This document shows positions 26,669 to 34,343 of a DNA stretch of 57,609 nt, one piece after another. The notes under the pieces were generated by a model that saw nothing but the letters and a program-made list of their open reading frames with translations, was not told the origin of the DNA and did no database searches. Both the position numbers and the translations under genes were made by a program. This DNA comes from Chloroflexota bacterium (GTDB lineage: Bacteria > Chloroflexota > Chloroflexia > Chloroheliales > Chloroheliaceae), in the NCBI GenBank assembly GCA_028287745.1, contig JAQBPB010000062.1, positions 1 through 57,609 of the forward strand, in the 5' to 3' direction. Positions within the stretch are counted from its first letter, which is position 1. Each line of letters opens with the position of its first letter.

Positions 26669-27955
26669 ATTTATCTCCGCCGCTACCAGGTCTTCAAAAG
26701 TTTCGCGGCGGCGGATTAAGCGGCAGTCCGGGCCGTCCACCAGGATTTCGGGCGGGCGCGGGCGTGAGTTATAGTTTGAAGCCATCGCAAAGCCGTAGGC
26801 CCCGGCGCTTAAAATCGCCAGGTGCTCCCCGCCGCGCAGTCCGGCCAGGCTTATGCCGTGTCCCAGCCAGTCGCCGGTTTCGCAGACCGGCCCAACAACC
26901 TCGTAAAGCCGGTGGTCAGGGCTGTCCGGAACCTTTAGCGGCACAATTTTGTGGCTGGCCTGGTAGAGCGCCGGGCGCAGCAGGTCGTTCATGCCCGCGT
27001 CAACAATGGCAAAATTCGTCTCGCCTTCATCTCCACCTTTAAGATACAGCACTTCGGTTAAAAGGCTTCCAGCCTCGGCGACCAGGTAGCGGCCCGGCTC
27101 GGCCAGCAAGGGGTAAGTTACGACCCGTTTCGCCATCGCGGCGGCCAGGGCCAGGGCCAGGTCGGCGGGCCGGGGTGGAATTTCTCCGCTATAGCTGGCT
27201 CCCAGGCCGCCTCCAATATCCAGGTATTCCAGGGCTTGCCCGGTCAGGGCTTCGACCTCGGCGGCCAGGTCGAGCAGTTTTTCAAACGCCGCGACCACCG
27301 GCTCTATCTGAAGCAATTGCGACCCGATATGCATCTGCAAGCCGCGCAACTTCAAGGCTGGACTCCGGTTTATTTCCTGGCTTAATTGCCTGATGGTCGC
27401 GGCTGGCAATCCAAACTTGTTAGATTTCTTACCGGTAGTAATATAGGCATGGGTATGGACTTCTACGTCCGGGTTAAACCGCAGCGAAACCCCAACGCCA
27501 GTTTTATCCAGGGCCTGCGCACGCCGGTCCAACAACGCCAGTTCTCCGGCCGATTCGAGATTAAAGGCCCGGATATTTCTTTCAAGCGCATAATCAATTT
27601 CAGCCTGCGTCTTGCCTACCCCGGCAAAGACAATTTTCCCGGCCGGTATTCCGGCGCTGATAGCCCGGTAAAGTTCCCCGGCACTGACCACATCGGCCCC
27701 GGCCCCTGCGCCGCCCAGCAAGCGCAAGATTTCCAGGTTGGAATTAGCTTTTACCGCGTAGCACAGGCTCAAATCCAGACTGGCCCCGGCAAAGCCCGCC
27801 TGGTAACGCCGGTAAGCGGCCCGGATAGCCCCGGCCGAATAGACGTAACAGGGCGTGCCAAATTTACGGGCCAGGCTTTCCAAGCTGACTTCTTCCAACC
27901 ACAGTTCGCCCGCGCGGTATTCAAAACCGGGCGGCAGCCATTCTTTTTTTTCCAA
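26663..27955 (-). CDS. lysA: Diaminopimelate decarboxylase
   Basis: Protein of 430 residues, a standard LysA length. It catalyses the last step of lysine synthesis, decarboxylation of meso-diaminopimelate, using PLP. The PLP lysine is in 'CYAVKANSN' (Lys about 69). 'GVGKT', 'FNPDV..HTHAYITTGKKSNKFG', 'HIGSQ' and 'LDIGGGLG' follow, then 'EPGRYLVAEAG' and the C-terminal 'VGPVCETGD' with the catalytic Cys, and 'GAYGFAMASNYNSRPRPPE'. The start is a TTG at 27,955 with an AGAAAG upstream. It follows the MaoC pair by about 40 bp on the same strand; a functional link is not obvious. Confidence 0.96.
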   Translation of the reverse strand: MEKKEWLPPGFEYRAGELWLEEVSLESLARKFGTPCYVYSAGAIRAAYRRYQAGFAGASLDLSLCYAVKANSNLEILRLLGGAGAGADVVSAGELYRAISAGIPAGKIVFAGVGKTQAEIDYALERNIRAFNLESAGELALLDRRAQALDKTGVGVSLRFNPDVEVHTHAYITTGKKSNKFGLPAATIRQLSQEINRSPALKLRGLQMHIGSQLLQIEPVVAAFEKLLDLAAEVEALTGQALEYLDIGGGLGASYSGEIPPRPADLALALAAAMAKRVVTYPLLAEPGRYLVAEAGSLLTEVLYLKGGDEGETNFAIVDAGMNDLLRPALYQASHKIVPLKVPDSPDHRLYEVVGPVCETGDWLGHGISLAGLRGGEHLAILSAGAYGFAMASNYNSRPRPPEILVDGPDCRLIRRRETFEDLVAAEINL

Positions 27956-27996
27956 AGCCGGTTCTTTCTAAATTAAAAATTGCCTGGGTTAGCTCC

Positions 27997-28449
27997 CTAG
28001 CTCCGTGTCGGGAGTACGGCGGTAAAACTGCCTGAAGCTTTAACCTCGCCGGTCTGGTCCGTGGCAAAGACATTGGCTTTAATCAGGTGCTGGCCATCCT
28101 CTTCGTACTTATGGGTTATAACGCCGGTGCAGGTTATCACATCCTCGTGGCGGGTCATGCTCTTGAAGCGCACGCCGAAGCGTTTTAGCGGCCCTGACCC
28201 GCCCAGGTAGTCACTGATAAAGTGGCCCAGGAAGCCCATAATTAACATGCCGTGGGCGATAGGCCCGCCCAGCCCGAATTTCTGACCGACAGCCGGGTCG
28301 GTATGCAGCGGGTTGAAATCGCCGGAGGCCCCGGCGTACTTTACCAGCATAGTGTGGTTAACCGGCGGGTTTACCAGCGGGGGAAGTTCGGTCCCTTCGG
28401 TTACGTCCTCGAAATATACCCGGGCGGCGGCGGTCTTGCGGTCAGTCAT
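27997..28449 (-). CDS. MaoC-like hydratase, HadB-type subunit
   Basis: Protein of 150 residues with a single hot-dog fold. The catalytic Asp/His motif is in 'SGDFNPLHTDP' (about 41-51), followed by 'GGPIAHGMLIMGFLGH', the hydratase-2 motif. It resembles the catalytic HadB partner of (3R)-hydroxyacyl-ACP/CoA dehydratases. The ATG overlaps the stop of the HadA-like gene (ATGA), which supports a stoichiometric heterodimer. An AAAGGAG site lies inside the upstream gene. The pathway (fatty-acid elongation, other acyl-CoA) is unresolved. Confidence 0.88.
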   Translation of the reverse strand: MTDRKTAAARVYFEDVTEGTELPPLVNPPVNHTMLVKYAGASGDFNPLHTDPAVGQKFGLGGPIAHGMLIMGFLGHFISDYLGGSGPLKRFGVRFKSMTRHEDVITCTGVITHKYEEDGQHLIKANVFATDQTGEVKASGSFTAVLPTRS

Positions 28450-28928
28450 CAGGCATCGCTCCTTTCAGTCTCGTCCATGCTTTCGGGAATAACAATGGTT
28501 TGGCTGGACTTCAAGACTTCCTGGCCGTGGTGGTTGGTAAAGACCGTTTCAAGGGTGATAATTTGCATTGAACCGCTTTTGCCTTCTTTTTCGACTATCG
28601 AGACCACTTTCTGGTTGCCGGTTAGCTTATCGCCAGGATAGATCGGGGCCAGGTAGATATATTCTTCCTCACCATGCAGCACCCCGGCCATCGGGAAGCC
28701 CAGTTCTTCGGCCTGTTTCTCTTTGCCGAGGGCCCAGAAACCCATGACTGTCCCGAAAGTCGGCGGGACGGGCGTATCCTCGTAACCGGCGGCCTGGGCG
28801 GCTTCCCGGTCGGTGTAGATCGGGTTTGAATCGCCGGTAGCCGCCGCGAATTCCCTGATTTTACCGCGCTCAATCTCAAAAGTGGTCGGAGCCAGCGTAT
28901 GACCCACCAGCTCGGGCTTAATACCCAT
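28449..28928 (-). CDS. MaoC N-terminal-like (FAS1-type) dehydratase, HadA/HadC-type subunit
   Basis: Protein of 159 residues starting 'GIKPELVGHTLAPTTFEIERGKIREFAAATGDSNPIYTD', the typical HadA/HadC opening, and later 'VPPTFG' and 'HGEEEYIYLAPIYPGDKLT'. In mycobacteria the equivalent subunit binds the acyl chain while HadB supplies catalysis. AAGGAG lies 7 nt before the ATG. It is the first gene of the unit and is coupled to the HadB-like gene by a 1-base stop/start overlap. Confidence 0.88.
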   Translation of the reverse strand: MGIKPELVGHTLAPTTFEIERGKIREFAAATGDSNPIYTDREAAQAAGYEDTPVPPTFGTVMGFWALGKEKQAEELGFPMAGVLHGEEEYIYLAPIYPGDKLTGNQKVVSIVEKEGKSGSMQIITLETVFTNHHGQEVLKSSQTIVIPESMDETERSDA

Positions 28929-29090
28929 GTTTCTTCTCCTTGCCCTTTCAGGTAAACCTGTTATTGTGGCCGTCTTAATAACTTGTCAGGTATTTATGTA
29001 AAGTACGCCATATCATTGGCTATTTTTATTAAGAGAATCGTTTGAATAGAAGTATTATAATAGAAATCCTCCAGCGGATAAAATTAAATA

Positions 29091-29113
29091 GGCTGCCAGT
29101 TTTACTGGCAGCC
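29091..29113 (-). terminator. Intrinsic terminator after the 62-residue protein gene
   Basis: A perfect 10-bp stem (GGCTGCCAGT/ACTGGCAGCC) with a TTT loop is followed on the minus strand by an AT-rich tail with short T runs. Confidence 0.7.
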
Positions 29114-29177
29114 TTTAGTTTATAAATAATTAACTTTAATTTGTTGACGCTAATATAGTTCAGGAATAGTTTTAGTA

Positions 29178-29366
29178 CTAAAAGTCACTCATAGCACCGG
29201 ATGACCGTTTCTGCTGGCCGGTCAGGTTGCGGCTAAACCAGTTGATACCGGCATCAAGCTTCGCAGCTAAATTCTGACGGGGCATCTGGCGGGTCTTTGC
29301 CACCGGTTTCGAGGCTAAAAACTTGCCCTCTTTGTAATTCTTAGCAATGCTGGTTGCTGGTGTCAT
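29178..29366 (-). CDS. Small basic protein, unknown function
   Basis: Protein of 62 residues, rich in Lys, Arg, Ala and Gln. It contains 'SIAKNYKEGKFLASKPVAKTR' and ends 'KRSSGAMSDF'. A strong AAGGAGAA ribosome site lies 5 nt from the ATG and a clean terminator follows, which argues for a real gene despite its size. No family is recognised. The charge could suit nucleic-acid or ribosome binding, but that is speculation. Confidence 0.6.
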   Translation of the reverse strand: MTPATSIAKNYKEGKFLASKPVAKTRQMPRQNLAAKLDAGINWFSRNLTGQQKRSSGAMSDF

Positions 29367-29726
29367 CTCAGTTCTCCTTCCCTGGTTACTTAAAAGTTTC
29401 TATTTATGATAAGTTTATTATTGTTTATTTATTTATAATTTACTACTAAGTTCAGTTCTGTTCCTTTACTTTTTTTACTTCTATATTCTATTATCTAAAT
29501 AATGCACAAGCTGTGCCACCAATCACTTGCCAGGAGCAAGCTAAATCACATCAGGACTAATGGGCCAGGACAGGCTAATTTAAGGCAAAAGCTCAAAAAA
29601 TAGATTTTAGAGATAGAGTAGTGGTATATCTAAAATTCGGAGATTGGGCGGATAATAATCGCCCGGATTATAATAGGACCGGCTAAAGCCAAAAAGAAAA
29701 GACTTTATTAAAGTAAGGAAGTAAAA
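29367..29726. other. AT-rich intergenic region between divergent small genes
   Basis: This 360-bp AT-rich stretch has no gene. Its right end holds the predicted promoter/operator of the 126-residue protein gene (29,644-29,674). Confidence 0.5.
29644..29674 (+). promoter_or_regulatory. Putative promoter with operator-like inverted repeat
   Basis: -10 TATAAT (29,669-29,674), and a GGGCG...CGCCC inverted repeat (29,646-29,664) covering the -35 position. The best -35 (TTGGGC) gives a long 19-bp spacer. Confidence 0.4.
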
Positions 29727-30107
29727 ATGGTTGACCTGAATACCCCCAATATCTATCAACGCTGGCAGGACGGCGAACTGACCGATGCGGAAGCCCTGGA
29801 ACTGCTTTGCCGCCAGTTGACCAGCTTGCAGGACCGGTTGGAACCGCTGCAGTTTGTCGAAAAGCAATTACGGGCCTGGATTAGTGAGGTGGTGGACCGC
29901 GAAGGCGGCAAAGCCGAAGTAAGTGGGTTTGGGCGATTACAGATCACCGGGGCTGGCGTTACGACGACCTATGACCGGCGCAGGCTGGATAACCTGGTGG
30001 CACGCCTGGCGGCGGAAGGCCAGGCCGAGCTGGCCCAGGAAATCGCGGCCTGCCGTAAGGAAAGCGCCCGGTCGGGCGGATTGCGGATTATCCGCGAAAA
30101 AGAATAA
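29727..30107 (+). CDS. Small helical protein, unknown function
   Basis: Protein of 126 residues. A helical N-terminus holds the acidic 'LTDAEALELLCRQL' and a heptad-like 'LQDRLEPLQFVEKQLRAWI' (about 35-53). A short beta hairpin 'KAEVSGFGRLQITGAGVTTTY' is followed by a basic helix 'DRRRLDNLVARLAAEGQAELAQEI'. This layout looks like small phage- or chromosome-borne helper proteins, but I cannot name a family. AAGTAAGGAAG precedes the ATG and a terminator follows the gene. Confidence 0.7.
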   Translation: MVDLNTPNIYQRWQDGELTDAEALELLCRQLTSLQDRLEPLQFVEKQLRAWISEVVDREGGKAEVSGFGRLQITGAGVTTTYDRRRLDNLVARLAAEGQAELAQEIAACRKESARSGGLRIIREKE

Positions 30108-30162
30108 ATTTTGGGGCCAGCCGGGATAGTTGCAGTAGAAACGGCTATTTACCGGACAAATC

Positions 30163-30193
30163 AAAAGGGACCGCCGGTTGGGTGGTCCCTTTT
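30163..30193. terminator. Bidirectional intrinsic terminator
   Basis: A 13-bp stem (AAAAGGGACCGCC/GGTGGTCCCTTTT, one mismatch tolerated) lies between the convergent 126-residue protein gene and the deacetylase gene. T-rich sequence leaves it on both strands. Confidence 0.8.
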
Positions 30194-30248
30194 GATTCTT
30201 GCTTGAATATCCTATGCTAAACCCGCGAAGAGGCGCGGCATAAGTTAG

Positions 30249-31073
30249 CTATTTGCTCAGGCTGGCCTGGTAGTGCCGGGCAACGTCTTCGCAGGTGTAG
30301 AAAGCGACATCCGGGTGCTGCTGGATGAGGTCGATCAGTTTTTCCAGTAACCGGACCCGGCTGGGGCGGCCGCTGATGAAAGGATGCATGGTCAGGACGT
30401 AGATTTTGTTGCGGTCCCGCTCAGCATATAACCCTTCAAATTCTTCGCTCCAGTGTTCGTAGGCATTGCTCAGGGCGCTGATGGGCCGCACGGCCGGGCG
30501 GCTGAACATGAAAAACGGCGCGTCATCCAGGATCCATTGAATGGGCAATTCTACAATCGGCCCGGCGCTGCTTTCTACCGGGTGCAAATAGGGCGCGTCA
30601 TTGTCCATCATATTGCTGGAATACAGGAAACCGTTCTGGCTCAGCAGTTCCAGGGTGTTGGCGCTAAAGTCCCATGAAGGCGAGCGGTAGCCGACCGGGA
30701 TACGGCCAGTGACCTTTTGAATTGCGTCAATCCCCTTTACAATAGACTCGGCTTCTTCCTCTCGAGTCTGGGTAGCAGGCGGAATATGGTGGTAGCCGTG
30801 ATGCGCTACCTCCCACCCGGCGGCGGCGGACGCCTGGACCGCATCGGGGTATTTCTCGGCGACCCAGCCCGGCACAAAGAGCGTGGCTGGCAGCCCCTTC
30901 CGCTGCAAGAGCTCAATCAGGCGGTGGACGCCTACTTTCGGCCCGTACTGCCCCTGTGAGAGTACACCTACCCGGTGGGCGTTATCCGGGTCCATAGCCA
31001 GAAAAGCAGATTCGGCATCCAGGTCAAAGGTCAGCATAACCTTGAATTTTTTACTATCTACTGTGCTCTCCAT
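30249..31073 (-). CDS. Polysaccharide deacetylase family (CE4/PuuE-like) protein
   Basis: Protein of 274 residues from the ATG at 31,073, chosen for the GGAG 9 nt upstream; a GTG 16 codons earlier lacks support. 'MLTFDLDAESAF' supplies the catalytic and metal aspartates. 'GLPATLFVPGWVAEKYP', 'HHGYHH' (metal histidines), 'GYRSPSWDFS' and 'LTMHPFISGR' follow. The arrangement is close to the cytoplasmic allantoinase PuuE/HpPgdA-like group, and no signal peptide is seen. It may therefore act on small amides or nucleotide-linked substrates rather than on a cell-wall polymer. Confidence 0.87.
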   Translation of the reverse strand: MESTVDSKKFKVMLTFDLDAESAFLAMDPDNAHRVGVLSQGQYGPKVGVHRLIELLQRKGLPATLFVPGWVAEKYPDAVQASAAAGWEVAHHGYHHIPPATQTREEEAESIVKGIDAIQKVTGRIPVGYRSPSWDFSANTLELLSQNGFLYSSNMMDNDAPYLHPVESSAGPIVELPIQWILDDAPFFMFSRPAVRPISALSNAYEHWSEEFEGLYAERDRNKIYVLTMHPFISGRPSRVRLLEKLIDLIQQHPDVAFYTCEDVARHYQASLSK

Positions 31074-31466
31074 AAATATATTCTCCAAATGCTCGGCAAG
31101 TGATAACCTGTCCTTATGCACAGGCTTATACTACCGATTAAAATTTATCTGGTAATCTCCATAAGAGGATTTGAAGTCAGGCAGATGAAATCAATATCCC
31201 CAAGCAGTTATGTATTATGATGCGGCAATATTCAGTTTTGGTAAGGATAAAAAGGAGTGATTTGCCGTGCATAAATTTGGAAACCTTCCCTATTTATTGC
31301 CTGTTAAAGCCCTAAATAAAGAAATAATTTATTCTCGACACTCACACCCGGTATCATCTCATAGGTGCAGGCCCCGGGGCAAATTTCATTCAGATTGCTT
31401 TGTAAATCTTTTTAACCCGGCATTAATCTTTTATTCATTACACCTTCACTTATTTTTTGTAAGATT

Positions 31467-31492
31467 AATACCTGAAATCAATTTCAGGTATT
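31467..31492. promoter_or_regulatory. Perfect 12-bp-arm palindrome, candidate operator
   Basis: AATACCTGAAAT, spacer CA, ATTTCAGGTATT. It lies about 20-45 bp upstream of the predicted -35 of the antiporter promoter, a place for an activator or repressor dimer. Confidence 0.6.
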
Positions 31493-31509
31493 ACTTCGTG
31501 GTATAGCAT

Positions 31510-31538
31510 TTGCACATGTGAAGTAAAATAACTATACG
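31510..31538 (+). promoter_or_regulatory. Putative promoter of the antiporter/PII-like operon
   Basis: TTGCAC (31,510-31,515), 17-bp spacer, TATACG (31,533-31,538). It would give a short leader of about 20 nt. Confidence 0.45.
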
Positions 31539-31564
31539 AAACTTTTACATGCGAAACTTTTACA

Positions 31565-33055
31565 ATGGAAACGAACAATTTTGTGGACGAAAAAAATGTG
31601 ATGTTTAGCTCATTCAACCTGGATTACAGGCCCCTGGTAAATGCCGCCGCCGCCGCCGAAGGCGGCCAGATGTCCTCCATTCTTCAATTTGTTATCATCC
31701 TGGCAATTATCATCCTGGCGGCGAAAGCTTCAGGATTTATAAGTGTAAAACTTGGTATGCCTGCCGTACTGGGCGAGCTGTTAGCCGGAGTCATCCTGGG
31801 GCCGACCTTGCTTAACCTGTTTGGCCTACCTTTTGTATCCGATACACACCTGCTGGAAGGTTTCCGGCACCTGGCCGAAGTGGGCGTAATCCTCCTGATG
31901 TTTATGGCCGGTCTTGAAACGGACCTGAAAGCGATTGGCCGGGTCGGTAAGGTAGCGGTCCTGGCGGGAGTGCTGGGCGTAATTGTCCCGCTCATTATAG
32001 GGGCCGGTAGTTCGCTGCCTTTTGGTTTTGCGCCGCTACAGGCTTTATTTATCGGTATTATCCTGACCGCGACCAGCGTTTCAATTTCCGCCCAGACCAT
32101 GTTGGAACTGGGTGTCCTCAAACGTAAAGAAGGTATCGCCCTGCTGGCGGCAGCGGTTATTGATGATGTGCTGGTAATTATTGTGCTGTCGCTGTTTATC
32201 GCCCTGACCGCCGAAGGCGGCGGCTTGCTGGACATTGTCTTTGTGCTGGGTAAGATGCTGCTTTATTTCCTGGTCGCCGGTTTAGTAGGCTGGAAAGTCT
32301 TGCCCTGGGTAATGCGGCAGGCTCAAAAACTGCCTATCAGCGAAGGTCTGACCGCTATTACGGTTGTAATCATCCTGGTTTACTCCTGGTCGGCCGAATA
32401 CCTGGGCGGTGTAGCCCTGATTACCGGGGCCTTTGTCGTTGGCGTAGCTCTTTCTCAGACCCCGCTCAAGCACGAATTAGAAGAAAAGTTTCACACCCTG
32501 ACTTACGGGTTCTTTGTACCAATCTTTTTCGTCAGTATTGGGCTGGCCGCCAACCTGGCCCTGCTGGCACCCTCGGACCTGTTTTTTGCCGCCATAATAA
32601 TTGTGGGGGCGGTCCTGGGTAAAATAATCGGCTGCAGCCTGGGCGCCCGGTTGGGCGGCTTCGATAACACGCTCAGTTTGCGGCTGGGCCTGGGCATGAT
32701 CAGTCGCGGCGAAGTCGGCCTGATTGTGGCCTCGGTTGGCCTGACCCAGGGTTTAATCAGCCAGAATATCTACGGCGTAATGGTGCTAATGGTCCTCGTA
32801 ACGACCCTTTTAACACCGCCTATCCTGAAACTGGTCTATAGAAACGTTAAAAAGGCCGAGGCTGCGGCTGCGGCTGCGGTCGAACCTCCCCAGGGCCAGC
32901 TTAAAGATGTTTCAGGACGGCGCTACACGGTGGCAATGGCTACCAACCGCTACCAACCGGATGTAGATTTTGTTTACACCAGGCAAGACAAAAGGCCTGA
33001 AGCCAGCCCGGAAAGAATTGTAAAACCGGCCGAAAAAGGAAGTGAACCAAGATGA
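31565..33055 (+). CDS. CPA2-family cation/proton antiporter (KefB/NapA-like)
   Basis: Protein of 496 residues with about 12-13 membrane helices starting near residue 38. 'KLGMPAVLGELLAGVILGPTLLN' (about 62-84) and 'LFMAGLETDL' type helices are typical of CPA2 exchangers, and 'AAAVIDDVLVIIVLS' carries the adjacent Asp pair of the ion-binding site. The C-terminus after the last helix (about 435-496) is a short cytoplasmic tail without a TrkA-N domain. It exchanges Na+ or K+ for H+. The stop overlaps the start of the PII-like gene. The start is uncertain: the ATG at 31,565 has no clear ribosome site. Confidence 0.9.
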   Translation: METNNFVDEKNVMFSSFNLDYRPLVNAAAAAEGGQMSSILQFVIILAIIILAAKASGFISVKLGMPAVLGELLAGVILGPTLLNLFGLPFVSDTHLLEGFRHLAEVGVILLMFMAGLETDLKAIGRVGKVAVLAGVLGVIVPLIIGAGSSLPFGFAPLQALFIGIILTATSVSISAQTMLELGVLKRKEGIALLAAAVIDDVLVIIVLSLFIALTAEGGGLLDIVFVLGKMLLYFLVAGLVGWKVLPWVMRQAQKLPISEGLTAITVVIILVYSWSAEYLGGVALITGAFVVGVALSQTPLKHELEEKFHTLTYGFFVPIFFVSIGLAANLALLAPSDLFFAAIIIVGAVLGKIIGCSLGARLGGFDNTLSLRLGLGMISRGEVGLIVASVGLTQGLISQNIYGVMVLMVLVTTLLTPPILKLVYRNVKKAEAAAAAAVEPPQGQLKDVSGRRYTVAMATNRYQPDVDFVYTRQDKRPEASPERIVKPAEKGSEPR

Positions 33056-33429
33056 GTCAGCAAAACAGGCCCCTGTTAGTAGTGCTGGTCCTGAACGATA
33101 TTAATTTGCTGGAACAGGTAATTGACGATTGGGAGGAAGCGGGCGCCAGCGGGGCTACCGTACTGGACTGCGCCGGGAGGCGCCAGATTAAAGAAGCCCT
33201 CCAGGGTGACGATGTGCCGCTTTTTCCTTCCCTGGCGAATATTTTGCGGGATAGCCCGGTGGCCCAGAAACTAATCTTTTCGATTGTTGAGGACGGTCCT
33301 ACCGTGGACCGCATTATTGATGCGACCGAGAAAATTACCGGCGACCTTTATGAAGAAAATAAGGGTATTCTCTTTGTCTTGCCCTTGAACTTCGTCCTGG
33401 GCTTGCGGCCTTCCGGTAGAAAAAGTTAA
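33052..33429 (+). CDS. PII-like small regulatory protein coupled to antiporter
   Basis: Protein of 125 residues with a beta-alpha-beta-beta-alpha-beta order: 'LLVVLVLNDINLLEQVIDDWEEAGASGATVLDC', then 'QKLIFSIVEDGPTVDRIIDATEKITGD', then 'GILFVLPLNFVLGL'. This is the ferredoxin-like fold of PII/GlnB relatives. The ATG overlaps the antiporter stop (4 bp), so translation is coupled. PII-like proteins often bind nucleotides and gate a neighbouring transporter. That role here is inference. The family call rests on the secondary-structure pattern and not on a conserved T-loop. Confidence 0.65.
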   Translation: MSQQNRPLLVVLVLNDINLLEQVIDDWEEAGASGATVLDCAGRRQIKEALQGDDVPLFPSLANILRDSPVAQKLIFSIVEDGPTVDRIIDATEKITGDLYEENKGILFVLPLNFVLGLRPSGRKS

Positions 33430-33467
33430 AGCTAAACCCGGTTTTCGCAATCTAGCGGGCTTAATTA

Positions 33468-33506
33468 AAACAAGGCAACTCACCTAAAAAGTAAGTTGCC
33501 TTGTTT
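33468..33506. terminator. Bidirectional intrinsic terminator
   Basis: A 13-bp stem AAACAAGGCAACT/AGTTGCCTTGTTT lies between the antiporter operon and the convergent winged-helix gene. Confidence 0.8.
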
Positions 33507-33542
33507 GACGCCGCAAGTTAAAACCACTGGTGGTCCGCCCGG

Positions 33543-34007
33543 TTATTCCGGACGTTTAGCCGGTTTTGAAGCATGGGTCGCCAGGTTTTCCGCGCGCAGG
33601 GCCTGGACGGTTAGATGCGGTTTTTCTTCCAGGCCGTAAGGGCTGACCGGGTAGCGCAAGGGGTGGTCCTCGTTGACGTGGTAGAAAGTGCGCCGCCCTA
33701 TCCGCTCTCGCACCAGGTAGCCGTCTTCTACCAGGTCGGCAATCGCCAGCGCGACTGCCCGGTCGGTCAGGTTTAGTTCCAGGCCGATTTCGCGAATAGT
33801 CCGGCCGGGATTGTTTAAGATCGAAATCAGGACCAGACCATGAGAGGTAAAAAGCTGCCAGGCGTTGCGCCGTTTTCCGGCGCTAAAGACAACCGGGTTG
33901 CCCTCGGTTGAATCATCTTCATCCCCGGTAAAGTCTGCCGGGGTGGCTGTTTCCGGCTCTTCTAAAGAAGATTTATTCAATTTTTCTTTCTTTACTCTTT
34001 GGCTCAA
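33543..34007 (-). CDS. Winged-helix transcriptional regulator (MarR/ArsR-like)
   Basis: Protein of 154 residues from a TTG at 34,007, preferred because GGAG lies 7 nt upstream; an earlier TTG would add 24 residues. After a charged N-terminus, a winged helix spans about 48-118: 'WQLFTSHGLVLISILNNPGRTIREIGLELNLTDRAVALAIADLVEDGYLVRERIGRRTFYHVN'. This matches a family of small HTH proteins with a 'LTNHA.VL..IA..PG.R.RDIA' pattern. Ligand and targets are unknown. It is convergent to the antiporter operon and divergent from the gene at 34,344. Confidence 0.8.
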   Translation of the reverse strand: MSQRVKKEKLNKSSLEEPETATPADFTGDEDDSTEGNPVVFSAGKRRNAWQLFTSHGLVLISILNNPGRTIREIGLELNLTDRAVALAIADLVEDGYLVRERIGRRTFYHVNEDHPLRYPVSPYGLEEKPHLTVQALRAENLATHASKPAKRPE

Positions 34008-34343
34008 TCTACTTCTCCTGCCCTCAAATAATCCTGGTGGTACTGCACCTCTTTGTGCGGTCCTACGAAATAGAAGCAACCCTTTGAACGGCTTATTCTG
34101 AAATTAAAAGACAAGAAATATTTTTCAGCTATTATACGAATTATAAGTGTAACCGGTGAAGACAAAGTTAATCAAAAATTAGATAAAGGTAAAGAAACCG
34201 GCCGGGGCCGGGCCGGGTAGCCCGGCTATTTTATTTTAAATCAATTTTCTTGAGCATTAATCTGATTTCCGGAACCTCACGTATTAGTCTCTGTAACAGT
34301 AAAAAGGAAAGCGCAGCAACATTATGGAAAGGAGGCAGCCAGG
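34008..34343. other. Intergenic region with orphan plus-strand terminator hairpin
   Basis: This 336-bp AT-rich region sits between divergent genes. It holds a GC-rich hairpin at 34,212-34,226 followed by TATTTTATTTT on the plus strand, which lies 118 bp before the next gene and could be an attenuator. Confidence 0.45.
34212..34236 (+). terminator. Terminator-like hairpin in the leader of the 185-residue protein gene
   Basis: GCCGGG-TAG-CCCGGC followed by TATTTTATTTT. No plus-strand gene ends here, so it is either an attenuator or the end of a short transcript. Confidence 0.45.

Larger units (their letters stand above)
31074..31564. other. Divergent intergenic region upstream of the antiporter
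   Basis: This 491-bp AT-rich region holds a perfect palindrome (31,467-31,492), a likely promoter (31,510-31,538) and a 13-bp direct repeat abutting the antiporter start. A 79-codon open frame (31,267-31,506) with a plausible AAGGAG site has unlikely composition and is not called. Confidence 0.5.

Noticed and set aside
31267..31506. A 79-codon open frame with AAGGAG upstream
   Set aside because: Codon composition unlike its neighbours, rich in His, Phe and Leu, no family, and it ends across the palindrome. Kept only as a note.
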